Below, in pieces: positions 51,227 through 60,126 of a stretch of DNA of 64,000 nucleotides (within the stretch, counting starts at the first letter, position 1; each line of letters starts with the position of its first letter). The DNA lies in the NCBI RefSeq assembly GCF_030269445.1, contig NZ_BSTJ01000001.1, positions 521,898-585,897 on the forward strand, written 5' to 3'. Both the position numbers and the translations under genes were made by a program. The notes beneath the pieces were generated by a model. That model searched no databases. It was given only the letters and a program-made list of their open reading frames with translations, and was not told where the DNA came from. The stretch comes from Actinoallomurus iriomotensis (GTDB lineage: Bacteria; Actinomycetota; Actinomycetes; Streptosporangiales; Streptosporangiaceae).

Positions 51227-52629
51227 TGAGCACGAGAGTCACCCGACGCCCGTACACCCGCTCCCCGGAGACGTTCGACCGGCGGCTCCTCGCCCCGATG
51301 ATCCTCGGATCGATCCTCAACCCGGTCAACTCCTCGATCATCGCGGTCGCGCTGGTGCCGATCGGCGCCGCACTCGGGGCACCGCCGTCGCAGACGGCAT
51401 GGCTGGTCTCCGCGCTCTACCTGGCCACGTCGATCGGCCAGCCCGTGGTGGGCCGGTTGATCGACCTGTACGGCCCGCGCCTGCTGTTCCTCGTCGGCAC
51501 CTCCCTCACGGGGATCGCCGGGCTCGTCGGCCTCCTCGCGCCCAATCTGGGCGTGCTGGTCGTCGCGCGGGTCCTGCTCGGGTTCGGCACGTGCGCCGGC
51601 TTTCCGGCCGCGATGTCGCTCATCCGCAGCGAGGCGGAGCGGACCGGCCGGGAGAGCCCGGCCGGCGTCCTGACCGCCCTCGCGGTGTCCAGCCAGACCA
51701 TCGCCGTCATCGGCCCCTCCCTGGGCGGCCTGCTGATCGGCCTGGGCGGATGGCGCACCACCTTCGCCGTCAACATCCCGCTGGCCGCGGCCGGCCTCGT
51801 CCTGGGCCTGCTGCGCCTGCCCAGGACGCCACGGCCGGAACGCGGACCGGACGACCGGTCGGGCCTGGACTTCCCGGGCATGGCGCTGTTCGCCGCGATG
51901 CTGATCTCGCTGCTGTTCTTCCTGATGAACCCGGGGCTCACCTACTGGTACCTGCCGGTGGTGACCGTCCTGGCGGCGGCCGCCTTCGCGTTCGTCGAGC
52001 TGCGGCGGGAGGAGCCGTTCATCGACCTGCGCGTCCTCGGCGGCAACCTGCCCCTGCTGGCCACGTACGCCCGCACCCTGCTGGCCTACGTCGTCTCCTA
52101 CTCCTTCCTGTACGGCTACACGCAGTGGCTGGAGCAGGGACGCGGCCTGTCGTCGTCCCAGGCCGGGCTCATGCAGCTGCCGCTGTTCCTGACCGGGATC
52201 CTCGTCTCGACCACGACCGGCCGCCGCAAGGAGATCCGCGGCAAGCTCCTCGTCGGCGCCGCCTGCCAGCTCGTCGCCTGCGCGCTGCTGACCGCGTTCG
52301 GCTCGCACAGCGCGATCTGGATCCTCGTCGCGGTCGCGCTCGTCTTCGGCGTCCCGCAGGGCCTGAACAGCCTCGCCCTGCAGAACTCCGTCTACCACCA
52401 GGCGGAGCCGGCGCGCATGGGCTCCTCGGCCGGACTGCTGCGCACGTTCATGTACCTCGGCGCGATCGTGTCCGCCGCCGCCACCGGCGCCTTCTTCCCC
52501 CATCGCGCCGACACGGCCGGCCTGCACCACCTGGCCTGGTTCATGCTCGCCGTCTCGGCGCTGTTCCTGGCCATCACCGTGGCCGACCGCTCGCTGCGTC
52601 GGATCGGCCGTACGGCGCGGCCCGACTGA
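51226..52629 (+). CDS. DHA2-type MFS drug efflux transporter
   Basis: 467 residues, about 14 membrane segments expected (DHA2). Motifs: LNPVNSSIIAVALVPIGAAL (DHA2 helix 1), GRLIDLYGPRLLFLVGT (motif A) and GPSLGGLLIGLGGWRTTFAV (motif C and after). Likely exports hydrophobic drugs and is controlled by the MarR protein it overlaps (TGATG). Confidence 0.9.
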   Translation: MSTRVTRRPYTRSPETFDRRLLAPMILGSILNPVNSSIIAVALVPIGAALGAPPSQTAWLVSALYLATSIGQPVVGRLIDLYGPRLLFLVGTSLTGIAGLVGLLAPNLGVLVVARVLLGFGTCAGFPAAMSLIRSEAERTGRESPAGVLTALAVSSQTIAVIGPSLGGLLIGLGGWRTTFAVNIPLAAAGLVLGLLRLPRTPRPERGPDDRSGLDFPGMALFAAMLISLLFFLMNPGLTYWYLPVVTVLAAAAFAFVELRREEPFIDLRVLGGNLPLLATYARTLLAYVVSYSFLYGYTQWLEQGRGLSSSQAGLMQLPLFLTGILVSTTTGRRKEIRGKLLVGAACQLVACALLTAFGSHSAIWILVAVALVFGVPQGLNSLALQNSVYHQAEPARMGSSAGLLRTFMYLGAIVSAAATGAFFPHRADTAGLHHLAWFMLAVSALFLAITVADRSLRRIGRTARPD

Positions 52630-52683
52630 CCCGCCCCGCTGTCACGCGAGGCGTCGATGAGAACACCCACTGGAAAGGCATCC

Positions 52684-53235
52684 ATGAGCGACACAGCCCT
52701 GCTCGTGATGGACGTGCAGCAAGGCATCATGAACCGCGTCACGGACCCGGACTACGCGACCCGCGTGGCCCGCGCGGTCGCCACCGCCCGCGACGCGGGC
52801 GTCCCCGTCCTGCACGTGGTCATCGGCTTCCGCCCCGGCTCCCCGAAGGCGAACGAACGCAACAAGGCCTTCGGCGCCCTCCCGCCGGACGTCTTCACCG
52901 ACGACGACCCGGGCAGCGCCATCCACGAGGCCGTCGCCCCCCGGCCGGACGAACCGGTGATCACCAAGAAACGCGTCAGCGCGTTCGCGGGCAGCGACCT
53001 GGAACTGGTCCTGCGCACCCACGGGATCGAGCATCTCGTCCTGACCGGCGTCGCCACCAGCGGCGTGGTCCTGTCCACCCTGCGCCAGGCCGCGGACCTG
53101 GACTACCGCCTCACCGTCCTGACCGACGCCTGTCACGACCCGGACCCGGAGGTCCACCGCGTCCTGACGGAGAAGGTCTTCCCCCGCCAGGCCGACGTCG
53201 TCACCATCGAAGAGTGGGCCAAGACCCTGACCTGA
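52684..53235 (+). CDS. isochorismatase-family hydrolase (catalytic Cys absent)
   Basis: 183 residues. LLVMDVQQGIMNRV contains the conserved Asp; PVITKKRVSAFAGSDLELVL has the Lys; HLVLTGVATSGVVLSTLRQA is where Cys normally stands, but the residue is Val. Isochorismatases such as PhzD work without this Cys, while amidase-type members need it, so this protein should be a vinyl-ether hydrolase or a non-amidase. Third gene of the MarR operon, 54 bases after the pump; may act on a compound exported by it. Confidence 0.85.
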   Translation: MSDTALLVMDVQQGIMNRVTDPDYATRVARAVATARDAGVPVLHVVIGFRPGSPKANERNKAFGALPPDVFTDDDPGSAIHEAVAPRPDEPVITKKRVSAFAGSDLELVLRTHGIEHLVLTGVATSGVVLSTLRQAADLDYRLTVLTDACHDPDPEVHRVLTEKVFPRQADVVTIEEWAKTLT

Positions 53236-53248
53236 CCGCTCCTTCCGC

Positions 53249-53287
53249 CGGGGAGACGGATCCGGCTTTCAGGTAGCCGTCTCCCCG
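53249..53287. terminator. bidirectional terminator
   Basis: CGGGGAGACGG (53249-53259) and CCGTCTCCCCG (53277-53287) are perfectly complementary, between the convergent isochorismatase and TetR genes. Confidence 0.8.
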
Positions 53288-53321
53288 AGAGATCGCCCGG
53301 AACCCCTCGCCTTGGAGCCGC

Positions 53322-53921
53322 TCAGCGGCGAGGCGCCGACCGGATGAGGCAGCGGGCGGCGTCGCGCGCGTCGGCTCCGGGCGCGGGGTCGCCGGAGTCG
53401 ATCGCCGCGACCGTGACGGCGCCCTCGATGAGCAGGAGAAGCTGCCGGGCCAGCCGTCCGGGTTCGGCCGGCGGCGGGTCGAGCTCGGCGAGGCGTTCGG
53501 CGAGCAGTTCGCGGTAGCGGTCGAGGTGCGCGCGGCCGAGAGCGGTCACCTCGGGGTCCCGGGCGCGGGTGTCGGTGACGGTGTTCACGACCACGCAGCC
53601 GTGGTAGTCGGCCTGGCCGAACCAGGTGGCGAGGAGGTCGAACACGGCCAGCACGCGCTCCTCGCCCGCGGGGGCGTCGGCGGTCTCCCGGCGCAGCCAG
53701 GCGTGCACCCGCTCGGAGCGTTCGACGAGCATCGCCGCGACGAGCCGCTGCTTGGACCCGAAGTTGCGGTAGAGGCTCAGCTTGGACGCTCCGGCCTCGG
53801 CCGCGATGTCGTTGACGCCCACGGCGTGCACACCGTGCGCGTAGAACAGCCGGGTCGCGGCGTCGAGAATGCGCGCCCGCGTCGCGGCCGGATCGAGCGG
53901 CTCACCCTTGGCGACCGGCAT
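53322..53921 (-). CDS. TetR-family regulator
   Basis: 199 residues from the ATG at 53921. HTH: ARILDAATRLFYAHGVHAVG, then DIAAEAGASKLSLYRNFGSK. C-terminal ligand domain with YHGCVVVNTVTDTRARDPEV. It is divergent from the MFS transporter at 54002, and an 11-base inverted repeat lies between them; it should repress the transporter and itself. The ligand may be the transported compound. Confidence 0.88.
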   Translation of the reverse strand: MPVAKGEPLDPAATRARILDAATRLFYAHGVHAVGVNDIAAEAGASKLSLYRNFGSKQRLVAAMLVERSERVHAWLRRETADAPAGEERVLAVFDLLATWFGQADYHGCVVVNTVTDTRARDPEVTALGRAHLDRYRELLAERLAELDPPPAEPGRLARQLLLLIEGAVTVAAIDSGDPAPGADARDAARCLIRSAPRR

Positions 53922-53950
53922 GACCACTTCCCGTCTCTTGTCGGACCGGT

Positions 53951-53996
53951 AGATGATACCGCCCGGTTCCATAGATGGTCCCGATCGGTATCATCT
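53951..53996. promoter_or_regulatory. TetR operator, inverted repeat
   Basis: AGATGATACCG (53951-53961) and CGGTATCATCT (53986-53996) are perfectly inverted with a 24-base spacer in the 80-base gap between the divergent TetR and MFS genes. The right arm ends 5 bases before the MFS ATG. Confidence 0.75.
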
Positions 53997-54001
53997 CTCC
54001 C

Positions 54002-55234
54002 ATGGAGATCAACGAAGTACCGACGCGACAGGAGCCCGCCGCCGGCACGACCGGCCCGCCCGTACGGCGGCTGTGGTCGGCGGTGCTGTGCGGTTACCTG
54101 GCGTTCGGCGCGACGTTGCAGGCGTTGCCGGGCTACGTCATCGAGCGGTTCACCGGCGGCACCGTCGCCGCGGGCTGGGCGGTCGGCATCGCCTTCGCGG
54201 CGACCGCGCTCGGCCGGCCCTGGGCCGGGCGGGCCGGAGACGCCGGCCGTTCCCGTCCGGTGGTGCTGGCCGGTGGGCTCCTGATCGCCCTCGGCGCGCT
54301 CGGGCACCTCCTCGCCCCCGACCTGGCCGTACTGCTGCTCGCACGGGTCGTCATGGGGGCCGGCGAGGCGGCCGTGTTCTCGGCGGCGTTGCCGTGGGTC
54401 CTCACCGGAACTCCGCCGGAGCGGCGCGGCCGGGTGGCGGGCTGGTTCGGGCTGTCCATGTGGGGCGGGCTCGCCGCGGGGCCGCTGGTCGCGATCGCGG
54501 CCGGTTCCGGCGGGCCGCGCGCGGTGTGGTGGACCGTGCTCGGCCTCGGCCTGGCCTGCGCGCTGCTGGTCGTCACCACCGGGCCCCAGCCCGTGCACGA
54601 GGACCGGCCCGCGTTCCGGCCCCGCGGCCTCCGCGACCTGGTGCCCGCCGGAGCGGTGCTGCCCGGCCTCGGGCTCGGGCTCAGCGCGTACGGCTACGGC
54701 ACCGTCACCACGCTGCTCGTGCTGTACCTGACCTCGGGCGGGCACGGCGGGCAGAACGCCGCACTCGCCGTCTTCGCCGGAGCGTTCCTGGTCACCCGCT
54801 GGCTCGGCAGCCCCCGGGTGGACCGCCACGGCGGGACGCGAGTCGCGTTCGTCGTCCTGACGATCGAGAGCGCCGGCCTTCTCCTGGTCGCGCGGTCGCC
54901 GGATCCGGTGACCGCGCTGCCGGGAGCGGCCCTCGTCGGCGTCGGGCTGAGCCTGATGTTCCCCGCCACCGTCGCGATGACCCTGGCCCGCTCCGGGCCG
55001 GTGCGCCCGGGCGTCTCGGTCGGGCTGACGACCAGCTTCTGGGACCTCGGCATTCTCGTGGCCGGACCCACCGCCGGCCTGATCAGCGCCCACGTCGGCG
55101 ACCGGGCCGCGTTCCTCACCGCCGCGGCGGCCGCCGCCCTCGCGCTCGTCGTCACCTTCGCCCTCCGCCGCGGAGCGGCCCCGCGGAAAATCGGGTGCGG
55201 TGCGTGCGCGTCCGGCCTACGGTCCGGCACATGA
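54002..55234 (+). CDS. MFS transporter under TetR control
   Basis: 410 residues, about 12 segments. GYLAFGATLQALPGYVIERF opens helix 1; GRPWAGRAGDAGRSRPVVL is motif A; GWFGLSMWGGLAAGPLV lies in the middle. Probable small-molecule exporter. The start is right after the operator arm with no visible ribosome binding site, so translation may be leaderless; the ATG at 53975 would run through the operator and is less likely. Stop overlaps the start of the APH(6)-like gene. Confidence 0.85.
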   Translation: MEINEVPTRQEPAAGTTGPPVRRLWSAVLCGYLAFGATLQALPGYVIERFTGGTVAAGWAVGIAFAATALGRPWAGRAGDAGRSRPVVLAGGLLIALGALGHLLAPDLAVLLLARVVMGAGEAAVFSAALPWVLTGTPPERRGRVAGWFGLSMWGGLAAGPLVAIAAGSGGPRAVWWTVLGLGLACALLVVTTGPQPVHEDRPAFRPRGLRDLVPAGAVLPGLGLGLSAYGYGTVTTLLVLYLTSGGHGGQNAALAVFAGAFLVTRWLGSPRVDRHGGTRVAFVVLTIESAGLLLVARSPDPVTALPGAALVGVGLSLMFPATVAMTLARSGPVRPGVSVGLTTSFWDLGILVAGPTAGLISAHVGDRAAFLTAAAAAALALVVTFALRRGAAPRKIGCGACASGLRSGT

Positions 55235-56145
55235 GCGAGACCGGCCGTCCCTGGCGTGCGCGCGTCCCGGAGGTCGTACGGAACAAGGCGCTGGCGTCCG
55301 GTGCCACGCGGTGGCTCGAGAAGCTTCCCTCGCTGGTCGCGGACCTGTCACGGGAGTGGGACATCGGCGTGGGCGCGCCTTATCCGGACGCGACCGAGGC
55401 GCTCGTGTCCGAGGCCACGCTGGCCGACGGCACGCCCGCCGTGCTGAAGCTGTGCGTTCCGCGCGTCGTCGAGGCCGCCCGGAACGAGATCACCGTGCTG
55501 CGCCTGACCGGCGGAGAGGGCTGCGTACGCCTGCTGCGCGCCGATCCCGACCGCGGCGCGCTGCTGCTCGAACGCCTCGGCCGCCCGCTGTCCCGGCTCT
55601 CCCTCCCGCTCCGCCGGCGGCAGGAGATCCTGTGCGCGGCCGCCGTACGGATCTGGCGCCCGGCGCCCGGCTGCGGCCTGCCGACCGGCGCGGACAAGGG
55701 CCGGTGGCTGGCCGACTACGTCGAGCGGACGTGGGAGGAACTCGACCGCCCGTGCGCCGCACGCACCGTCGCCCACGCGCTCGCCTGCGCACGCCACCGT
55801 ACCGAGGCCCACGACGACGAACGCGCCGTGCTCGTCCACGGCGACGTGCACCAGTGGAACGCCCTGGAGACGGACGGGGGCTTCAAACTGGTCGACCCCG
55901 ACGGCCTCCTGGCCGAGCCGGAGTACGACCTGGGCATCCTGATGCGCGAGGACCCGGTCGAACTCCTGACCGGCGACCCTCGCGAACGCGCCCGGTGGCT
56001 GGCCCACCGTCACGACCTCGACGCGGAGGCCATCTGGGAGTGGGGCGCCATCGAACGCGTGGCGACGGGCCTCCTCTGCACGAAGATCGATTTTCAGCCA
56101 CTGGGCCGCCAGATGCTGACCACCGCCGACCGCCTCACCGAGTGA
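55231..56145 (+). CDS. aminoglycoside/hydroxyurea phosphotransferase-like kinase (APH(6) type)
   Basis: 304 residues. AVLVHGDVHQWNALETDGGF carries the catalytic Asp, and FKLVDPDGLLAEPEYDLGIL the metal-binding Asp; RNEITVLRLTGGEGCVRLLR is typical of the APH_6_hur family that phosphorylates streptomycin or hydroxyurea. It is co-translated with the TetR-controlled MFS exporter (ATGA), which suggests a detoxification pair. The natural substrate is not known. Confidence 0.85.
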   Translation: MSETGRPWRARVPEVVRNKALASGATRWLEKLPSLVADLSREWDIGVGAPYPDATEALVSEATLADGTPAVLKLCVPRVVEAARNEITVLRLTGGEGCVRLLRADPDRGALLLERLGRPLSRLSLPLRRRQEILCAAAVRIWRPAPGCGLPTGADKGRWLADYVERTWEELDRPCAARTVAHALACARHRTEAHDDERAVLVHGDVHQWNALETDGGFKLVDPDGLLAEPEYDLGILMREDPVELLTGDPRERARWLAHRHDLDAEAIWEWGAIERVATGLLCTKIDFQPLGRQMLTTADRLTE

Positions 56146-56148
56146 CGT

Positions 56149-57009
56149 TCACCGGAGGAACGCTCCCAGCTCGCGGTTGAGCTGCTCGGGCCGCTCGGTC
56201 GGCGTGGAGTGGTGTGACACGCCGGACAGGACCGCGCCGACGACGTGGGGCATGAGCTCCCGTGCGTTCGCCGACACCTTGTGGACGTCGTGCGTCCGGC
56301 TCTTCTCGGCCAGCAGCAGCAGCGTCGGGACGGTCGAGGCGCGCAGCCGGTCCGGGGCCGGCCGGCGCGGCATGACGATCTTCGCGCCCGGGAACCCAGA
56401 GCCGAGGGACGTCAGCCTCAGCCAGGCCGGATCGACGCGCATGCCGGCGGTCTCCCACGTGATGAGGGCGCGCACCCGTTCGGGGCTCGGCCGGACGAAG
56501 ATCGGCACGGCGTGCAGCCGGTAGCTCATCGTCAGGCCGGCGAAGCAGTTGGTCGGTTCGAGCAGCGCGAGCCTGCGTACCCGCCGCGGCGCGTGCAGGG
56601 CGTAATTGAGCGCGAGCCAGCCGCCGTACGAGTGGCCGCAGAGGGACACGCCGTCGAGGTCCAACGCGTCGAACAGTTCGTCGAGCCAGTCCATGAACCC
56701 GGCCAGGTTGCCGACCGGGCGGCCGTCGTTCACGCTACGGCCGGCGTCCCCGATGGTGTCCACCGCGTACACGCGATGGGTGCGGCTCAGCTCGCCCACA
56801 CTGGCGAACCACACGCTGGACGTGGCGCCGCCGCCGTGCAGCAGGACCAGGGGCCGGCCGTCGCGCGGTCCGCAGACGCGGACGTGGGTCGTGCCGAACC
56901 GCCCCGGCACGTCGACGGGCTCCGAGGTGACCGGCCACTGGGCCAGGACGGCGTCGTACGCGGCGAAGTACTCGGCGCGTCCTCGCCACGATGTTCCTTC
57001 ACCGGCCAT
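56149..57009 (-). CDS. alpha/beta hydrolase
   Basis: 286 residues from the ATG at 57009. PLVLLHGGGATSSVWF is the oxyanion loop, VSLCGHSYGGWLALNYA has the Ser nucleophile, and AVLSGVSHHSTPTERPEQLN the His. No signal peptide. Overlaps the epoxide-hydrolase-like gene upstream by 11 bases, so co-translated. Substrate unknown; probably an ester, or a carbon-carbon bond in a breakdown pathway. Confidence 0.85.
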   Translation of the reverse strand: MAGEGTSWRGRAEYFAAYDAVLAQWPVTSEPVDVPGRFGTTHVRVCGPRDGRPLVLLHGGGATSSVWFASVGELSRTHRVYAVDTIGDAGRSVNDGRPVGNLAGFMDWLDELFDALDLDGVSLCGHSYGGWLALNYALHAPRRVRRLALLEPTNCFAGLTMSYRLHAVPIFVRPSPERVRALITWETAGMRVDPAWLRLTSLGSGFPGAKIVMPRRPAPDRLRASTVPTLLLLAEKSRTHDVHKVSANARELMPHVVGAVLSGVSHHSTPTERPEQLNRELGAFLR

Positions 57010-58102
57010 TCGGTCGCCTCCGCTCGTCCGGTCGAACGTACTCCGAGCGCAGGAAGCCGAGAAGGTGGTCGTTGACCTCGCGGGGGCGTTCCTGCTGGGT
57101 CCAGTGGCCGCAGCCCGGCATGATGACGACGTCGCGCAGGCCCGGCACGTTGGCGCGCATCTCGTTGAGGGAGCCGAAGACATAGGCGGAGTCGAGTTCG
57201 CCGGTGACGTACAGCGTGGGCTGGGCGACCTTCAGCGTGCCGACCTGCGGCAGGTCCGACCAGTCGAAGTCGAAGGCGCGGTAGCGCCGGATCGCCCCGT
57301 CGAACCCGGTGCGTCCGAACTCCCGCGCGTACCGGCCGAACTCACGGTCGGTCAGCCAGTCGCACCAGCGCGACGGTACGCCCGGGTCGGGCAGCGGGTC
57401 GAGGTAGCCGGCCCCCTCGGGGGTGTCGATCAGCCATCGCCGTACGAGGCCGGGCGGGGCCTGACCCGACAGCGCGAACATCGTCATGCGCAGCGTACGG
57501 GCCGCGTCCGCGTCGAGTTCGGTCTCGGCCACGCCGGGCCGCTGGAAGTACAGGACGACGTTGAACTTCCCGGGGTTGTTCTGCCGGATGAACTGAGTGA
57601 GGGGCATCGGCAGCCGGGCCGCGTACGGCACACCCAGCGCGACGACCGCGGGAAAGCGTTCGGGGTGGAGCTGGGCGCCGGCCCAGGCGAAGGTCGCGCC
57701 CTGGTCGTGGCCGACGACGGCCGCGGCCGCGATGCCGAGCGCGTCGAGCAGGCCGGTCAGGTCCGCGAGGTTCTCGCGGAGGCTGTAGGCGCCGGCCGGG
57801 GCATCGGTGTGGCCGTAGCCCCGCAGGTCGGGGGCTACGGCGTGGAAGCCGGCGGCGGCCAGGGCGGGAAGTTGATGGCGCCAGGAGTACCAGAACTCGG
57901 GAAAGCCGTGCAGGAGCAGAACGGCCGGTCCGCGGCCCGCCTCGGCGACGTGCATGTCGATGCCGTTCGTCCGGACGATCCGGTGCCGGATCACGTCGCG
58001 CCGGGACGCCGCCGCTGCGACCGGCCCGGTGATACCGGCGGCCATCAGCCCGGTGGTGCCGGAGGTCTTCAGGAAGCTCCGGCGGTCGAGGAACTCGGGC
58101 AT
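56999..58102 (-). CDS. epoxide-hydrolase-like alpha/beta hydrolase with Tat signal
   Basis: 367 residues. Twin-arginine signal MPEFLDRRSFLKTSGTTGLM, then the core: LLLHGFPEFWYSWRHQLPAL (HGFP motif), VVGHDQGATFAWAGAQ with the Asp nucleophile, acid in LYVTGELDSAYV and His in MPGCGHWTQQERP. This set is typical of epoxide hydrolases and haloacetate-dehalogenase relatives. Exported as folded protein, unlike the cytoplasmic hydrolase that follows. Confidence 0.87.
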   Translation of the reverse strand: MPEFLDRRSFLKTSGTTGLMAAGITGPVAAAASRRDVIRHRIVRTNGIDMHVAEAGRGPAVLLLHGFPEFWYSWRHQLPALAAAGFHAVAPDLRGYGHTDAPAGAYSLRENLADLTGLLDALGIAAAAVVGHDQGATFAWAGAQLHPERFPAVVALGVPYAARLPMPLTQFIRQNNPGKFNVVLYFQRPGVAETELDADAARTLRMTMFALSGQAPPGLVRRWLIDTPEGAGYLDPLPDPGVPSRWCDWLTDREFGRYAREFGRTGFDGAIRRYRAFDFDWSDLPQVGTLKVAQPTLYVTGELDSAYVFGSLNEMRANVPGLRDVVIMPGCGHWTQQERPREVNDHLLGFLRSEYVRPDERRRPNGR

Positions 58103-58227
58103 CGCTCACTCCAGCCGATCGTCGCGTCAACAGGTCCGTTCGCCTGTCGATGTTCGCCCGGTGAAGTCCTCCGGATCGTCTGCCCAGCGCGGTATTCGCC
58201 ACTACCGCGCTCGGCGCAGGACCGCCG

Positions 58228-58255
58228 GGACGCCGGGCCCCGAGGCCCGGCGTCC
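58228..58255 (-). terminator. terminator of the sigma/partner operon
   Basis: GGACGCCGGGCC and GGCCCGGCGTCC form a perfect 12-pair stem with loop CCGA, 13 bases after the stop at 58269. Confidence 0.85.
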
Positions 58256-58268
58256 GCGAACGGCCTCC

Positions 58269-59453
58269 TCAGCGGTGGGTGAACACCGGCACCCACGCGC
58301 CGAGCTTGTCGGAGCGGTGGTAGCCCGTGAGCGGCGTGATCTTGCCCTGGAGGGTCACCAGGAGGAGCCGGTTGTTGAACTCCCCCTTCCCGGTGCACTT
58401 CTTCACGGCGCAGCCGATCGCGAACAGCCGCCCGTCATCGGCCCAGGCCCTGGCCTGCTCGATCGGCAGGTTCGTGACCTTCTTGCCGGTCGTGACGTTC
58501 GTGATGGTGACGGCGGGGCCCGGAGGCGGCCCGAACTTCGCCTGGAGGGTGCCGTTCGGGGAGAGCCCGGCGTCCTCCATCGCGTCGGCCTCGTGCGCCG
58601 GCGCGGGCCGGGGCGATCCGTTCAGGTCGTAGAAGACCTTCGCGGGGTCCGTCTCGGTCGGGGCCCAGACCAGGGTGCCGCTCCGGCTCCAGCCGAGGTC
58701 CTGGCGGCTGCCGGGGGCACCCGGGTAGGGAGGCAACGCGTGGAAGGCGCCGTGCCCCGTCGTGCTGTCGACGACGGCGAAGCCGGTCCGCGAGCCTTGG
58801 GGGGACCCGGGGCCGCCGGTGGGAGGGGCCATCACGTCGGGGTCCTTGGCGTACGCGGTGAGCACGAGCCGTCGCCCGTCCGGTGCCCACGCGACACCGC
58901 CGACCTTGTGCCCGACCGAGATCCAGCGGGTGACCTTCCGCGTTGCCATGTCGAGGACGCCGATCCGCGGAGCCGGCAACGGGCCCTCGATCACCGCCGC
59001 CTGATGCATGCCGGGCGCGACGTCGAGGTACGCCCACGGCGTCTTCTCATACGTTCCGGAGCCCGGGTCGTACAGGTACCACGTGCGCCGGATGCCGCCG
59101 GACTCCCCCCGGTGCGCCGTGTAGTACGCGGCGACGGCGGTGTGCCCGGCCGCGACGAGGTGGCGCGGGAACGTACTGCCGAGATCGGTGCGCAGCGACG
59201 TGTCCGAGGACAGGGTCACCGGGGCGATCGTGCGTACCGTCGGCTTCGGGGCCGACCGGTGCGTGACCGTCACGCCGACTCCCGCTCCCACAAGGAGTGC
59301 CGCCGCGCCGGCCGCGAGGGAGTACCCCAGCGGCCGCCGGAGCCGCCGCGGCGCCCGCTCGGCGGCGAGGACCCGGTCGGTCAGGCCGGCCGGTACGCGG
59401 GCCTGGGCGGACAGGTGCGCACAGGCGTTCTTGATCTGTGTCTCGGTGTTCAC
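58269..59453 (-). CDS. membrane-anchored propeller-like partner of the SigE-family factor
   Basis: 394 residues. A cytoplasmic N-terminal part of about 40 residues, one transmembrane segment (LGYSLAAGAAALLVGAGVGV), and an outside domain with WD40/PD40-like strands such as VGGVAWAPDGRRLVLTAYA. GTG start overlaps the stop of the sigma-factor gene (GTGA). Such proteins next to SigE-family factors are presumed anti-sigma sensors; no zinc-finger motif is present, so the mode of binding is open. Confidence 0.78.
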   Translation of the reverse strand: MNTETQIKNACAHLSAQARVPAGLTDRVLAAERAPRRLRRPLGYSLAAGAAALLVGAGVGVTVTHRSAPKPTVRTIAPVTLSSDTSLRTDLGSTFPRHLVAAGHTAVAAYYTAHRGESGGIRRTWYLYDPGSGTYEKTPWAYLDVAPGMHQAAVIEGPLPAPRIGVLDMATRKVTRWISVGHKVGGVAWAPDGRRLVLTAYAKDPDVMAPPTGGPGSPQGSRTGFAVVDSTTGHGAFHALPPYPGAPGSRQDLGWSRSGTLVWAPTETDPAKVFYDLNGSPRPAPAHEADAMEDAGLSPNGTLQAKFGPPPGPAVTITNVTTGKKVTNLPIEQARAWADDGRLFAIGCAVKKCTGKGEFNNRLLLVTLQGKITPLTGYHRSDKLGAWVPVFTHR

Positions 59454-59968
59454 CGTACGACCTCCTTGATACCGCGTGCGTCGCCGAGTTCGGGTGCCAG
59501 CTCGCGCAGCCGGGCGAGCGAGCGGTGAGTGGTGCTGCGCACCGTGCCGACGCTGCAGCCGAGCAGGCGCGCGACCTCCTTCTCGGGCAGGTCCTCGAAG
59601 AACCGCAGGACGAGCACGGCCCGCTGCCTGGGCGTGATCCGGGTCAGGGCATCGCCGACGACGACCCGCAGATCCAGCGCGGGCGTGTCGTCGTGGCGTG
59701 CCTCATCCGGGGGGACGGCGACGTGGGTCTCGCGCCGCCGCCATCGGCTCTGCCAGAAGTCGGCCTGCTGCCGGTACATCACCTGACGCACGTACGCCTC
59801 GGGGCTCCTCACGCCCGCCCACCGCGTCACCGTCTTGCTGAGGGCCGTCTGCAGCAGGTCCTCGGCCGCGTGCTGATCACCTCCGGTCAGGAGATACGCC
59901 AGGCGCATCAGCGCGACCGACCTCTCCTCCATGAACTCACGGAACTGCCGCTCTGTCGCGGGGTCCAT
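59450..59968 (-). CDS. SigE-family ECF sigma factor (TIGR02983 type)
   Basis: 172 residues from the ATG at 59968. Region 2: LMRLAYLLTGGDQHAAEDLL, then RSPEAYVRQVMYRQQADFWQ; region 4: RITPRQRAVLVLRFFEDLPE, KEVARLLGCSVGTVRSTTHR. Matches the streptomycete SigE-fam group. Its membrane partner follows by GTGA overlap and the pair ends in a strong terminator. Confidence 0.88.
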   Translation of the reverse strand: MDPATERQFREFMEERSVALMRLAYLLTGGDQHAAEDLLQTALSKTVTRWAGVRSPEAYVRQVMYRQQADFWQSRWRRRETHVAVPPDEARHDDTPALDLRVVVGDALTRITPRQRAVLVLRFFEDLPEKEVARLLGCSVGTVRSTTHRSLARLRELAPELGDARGIKEVVR

Positions 59969-60068
59969 CGCTACCTCCGAATCGCTTTCACCCCTGAGAC
60001 CCCGGGAGGTGGCCGCCACTATGCCTCGAAGGATCCGCCTTTTCGCCACGGCCGCCCGTACGGCGAAC

Positions 60069-60101
60069 GGCGCCCGGCCTCGTCGATACGGGCCGGGCGC
60101 C
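60069..60101 (-). terminator. terminator after the carboxymuconolactone-decarboxylase gene
   Basis: GGCGCCCGGCC (60069-60079) and GGCCGGGCGCC (60091-60101) pair perfectly over 11 bases, 26 bases past the stop at 60127. Confidence 0.75.
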
Positions 60102-60126
60102 GTCCTCGCCGGTCAGGGAGCGGGTG

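Noticed and set aside
51399-53276. 625-codon forward frame across the MFS and isochorismatase genes
   Set aside because: Arg/Pro/Gly-rich shadow in another frame; both real genes have clear family motifs.
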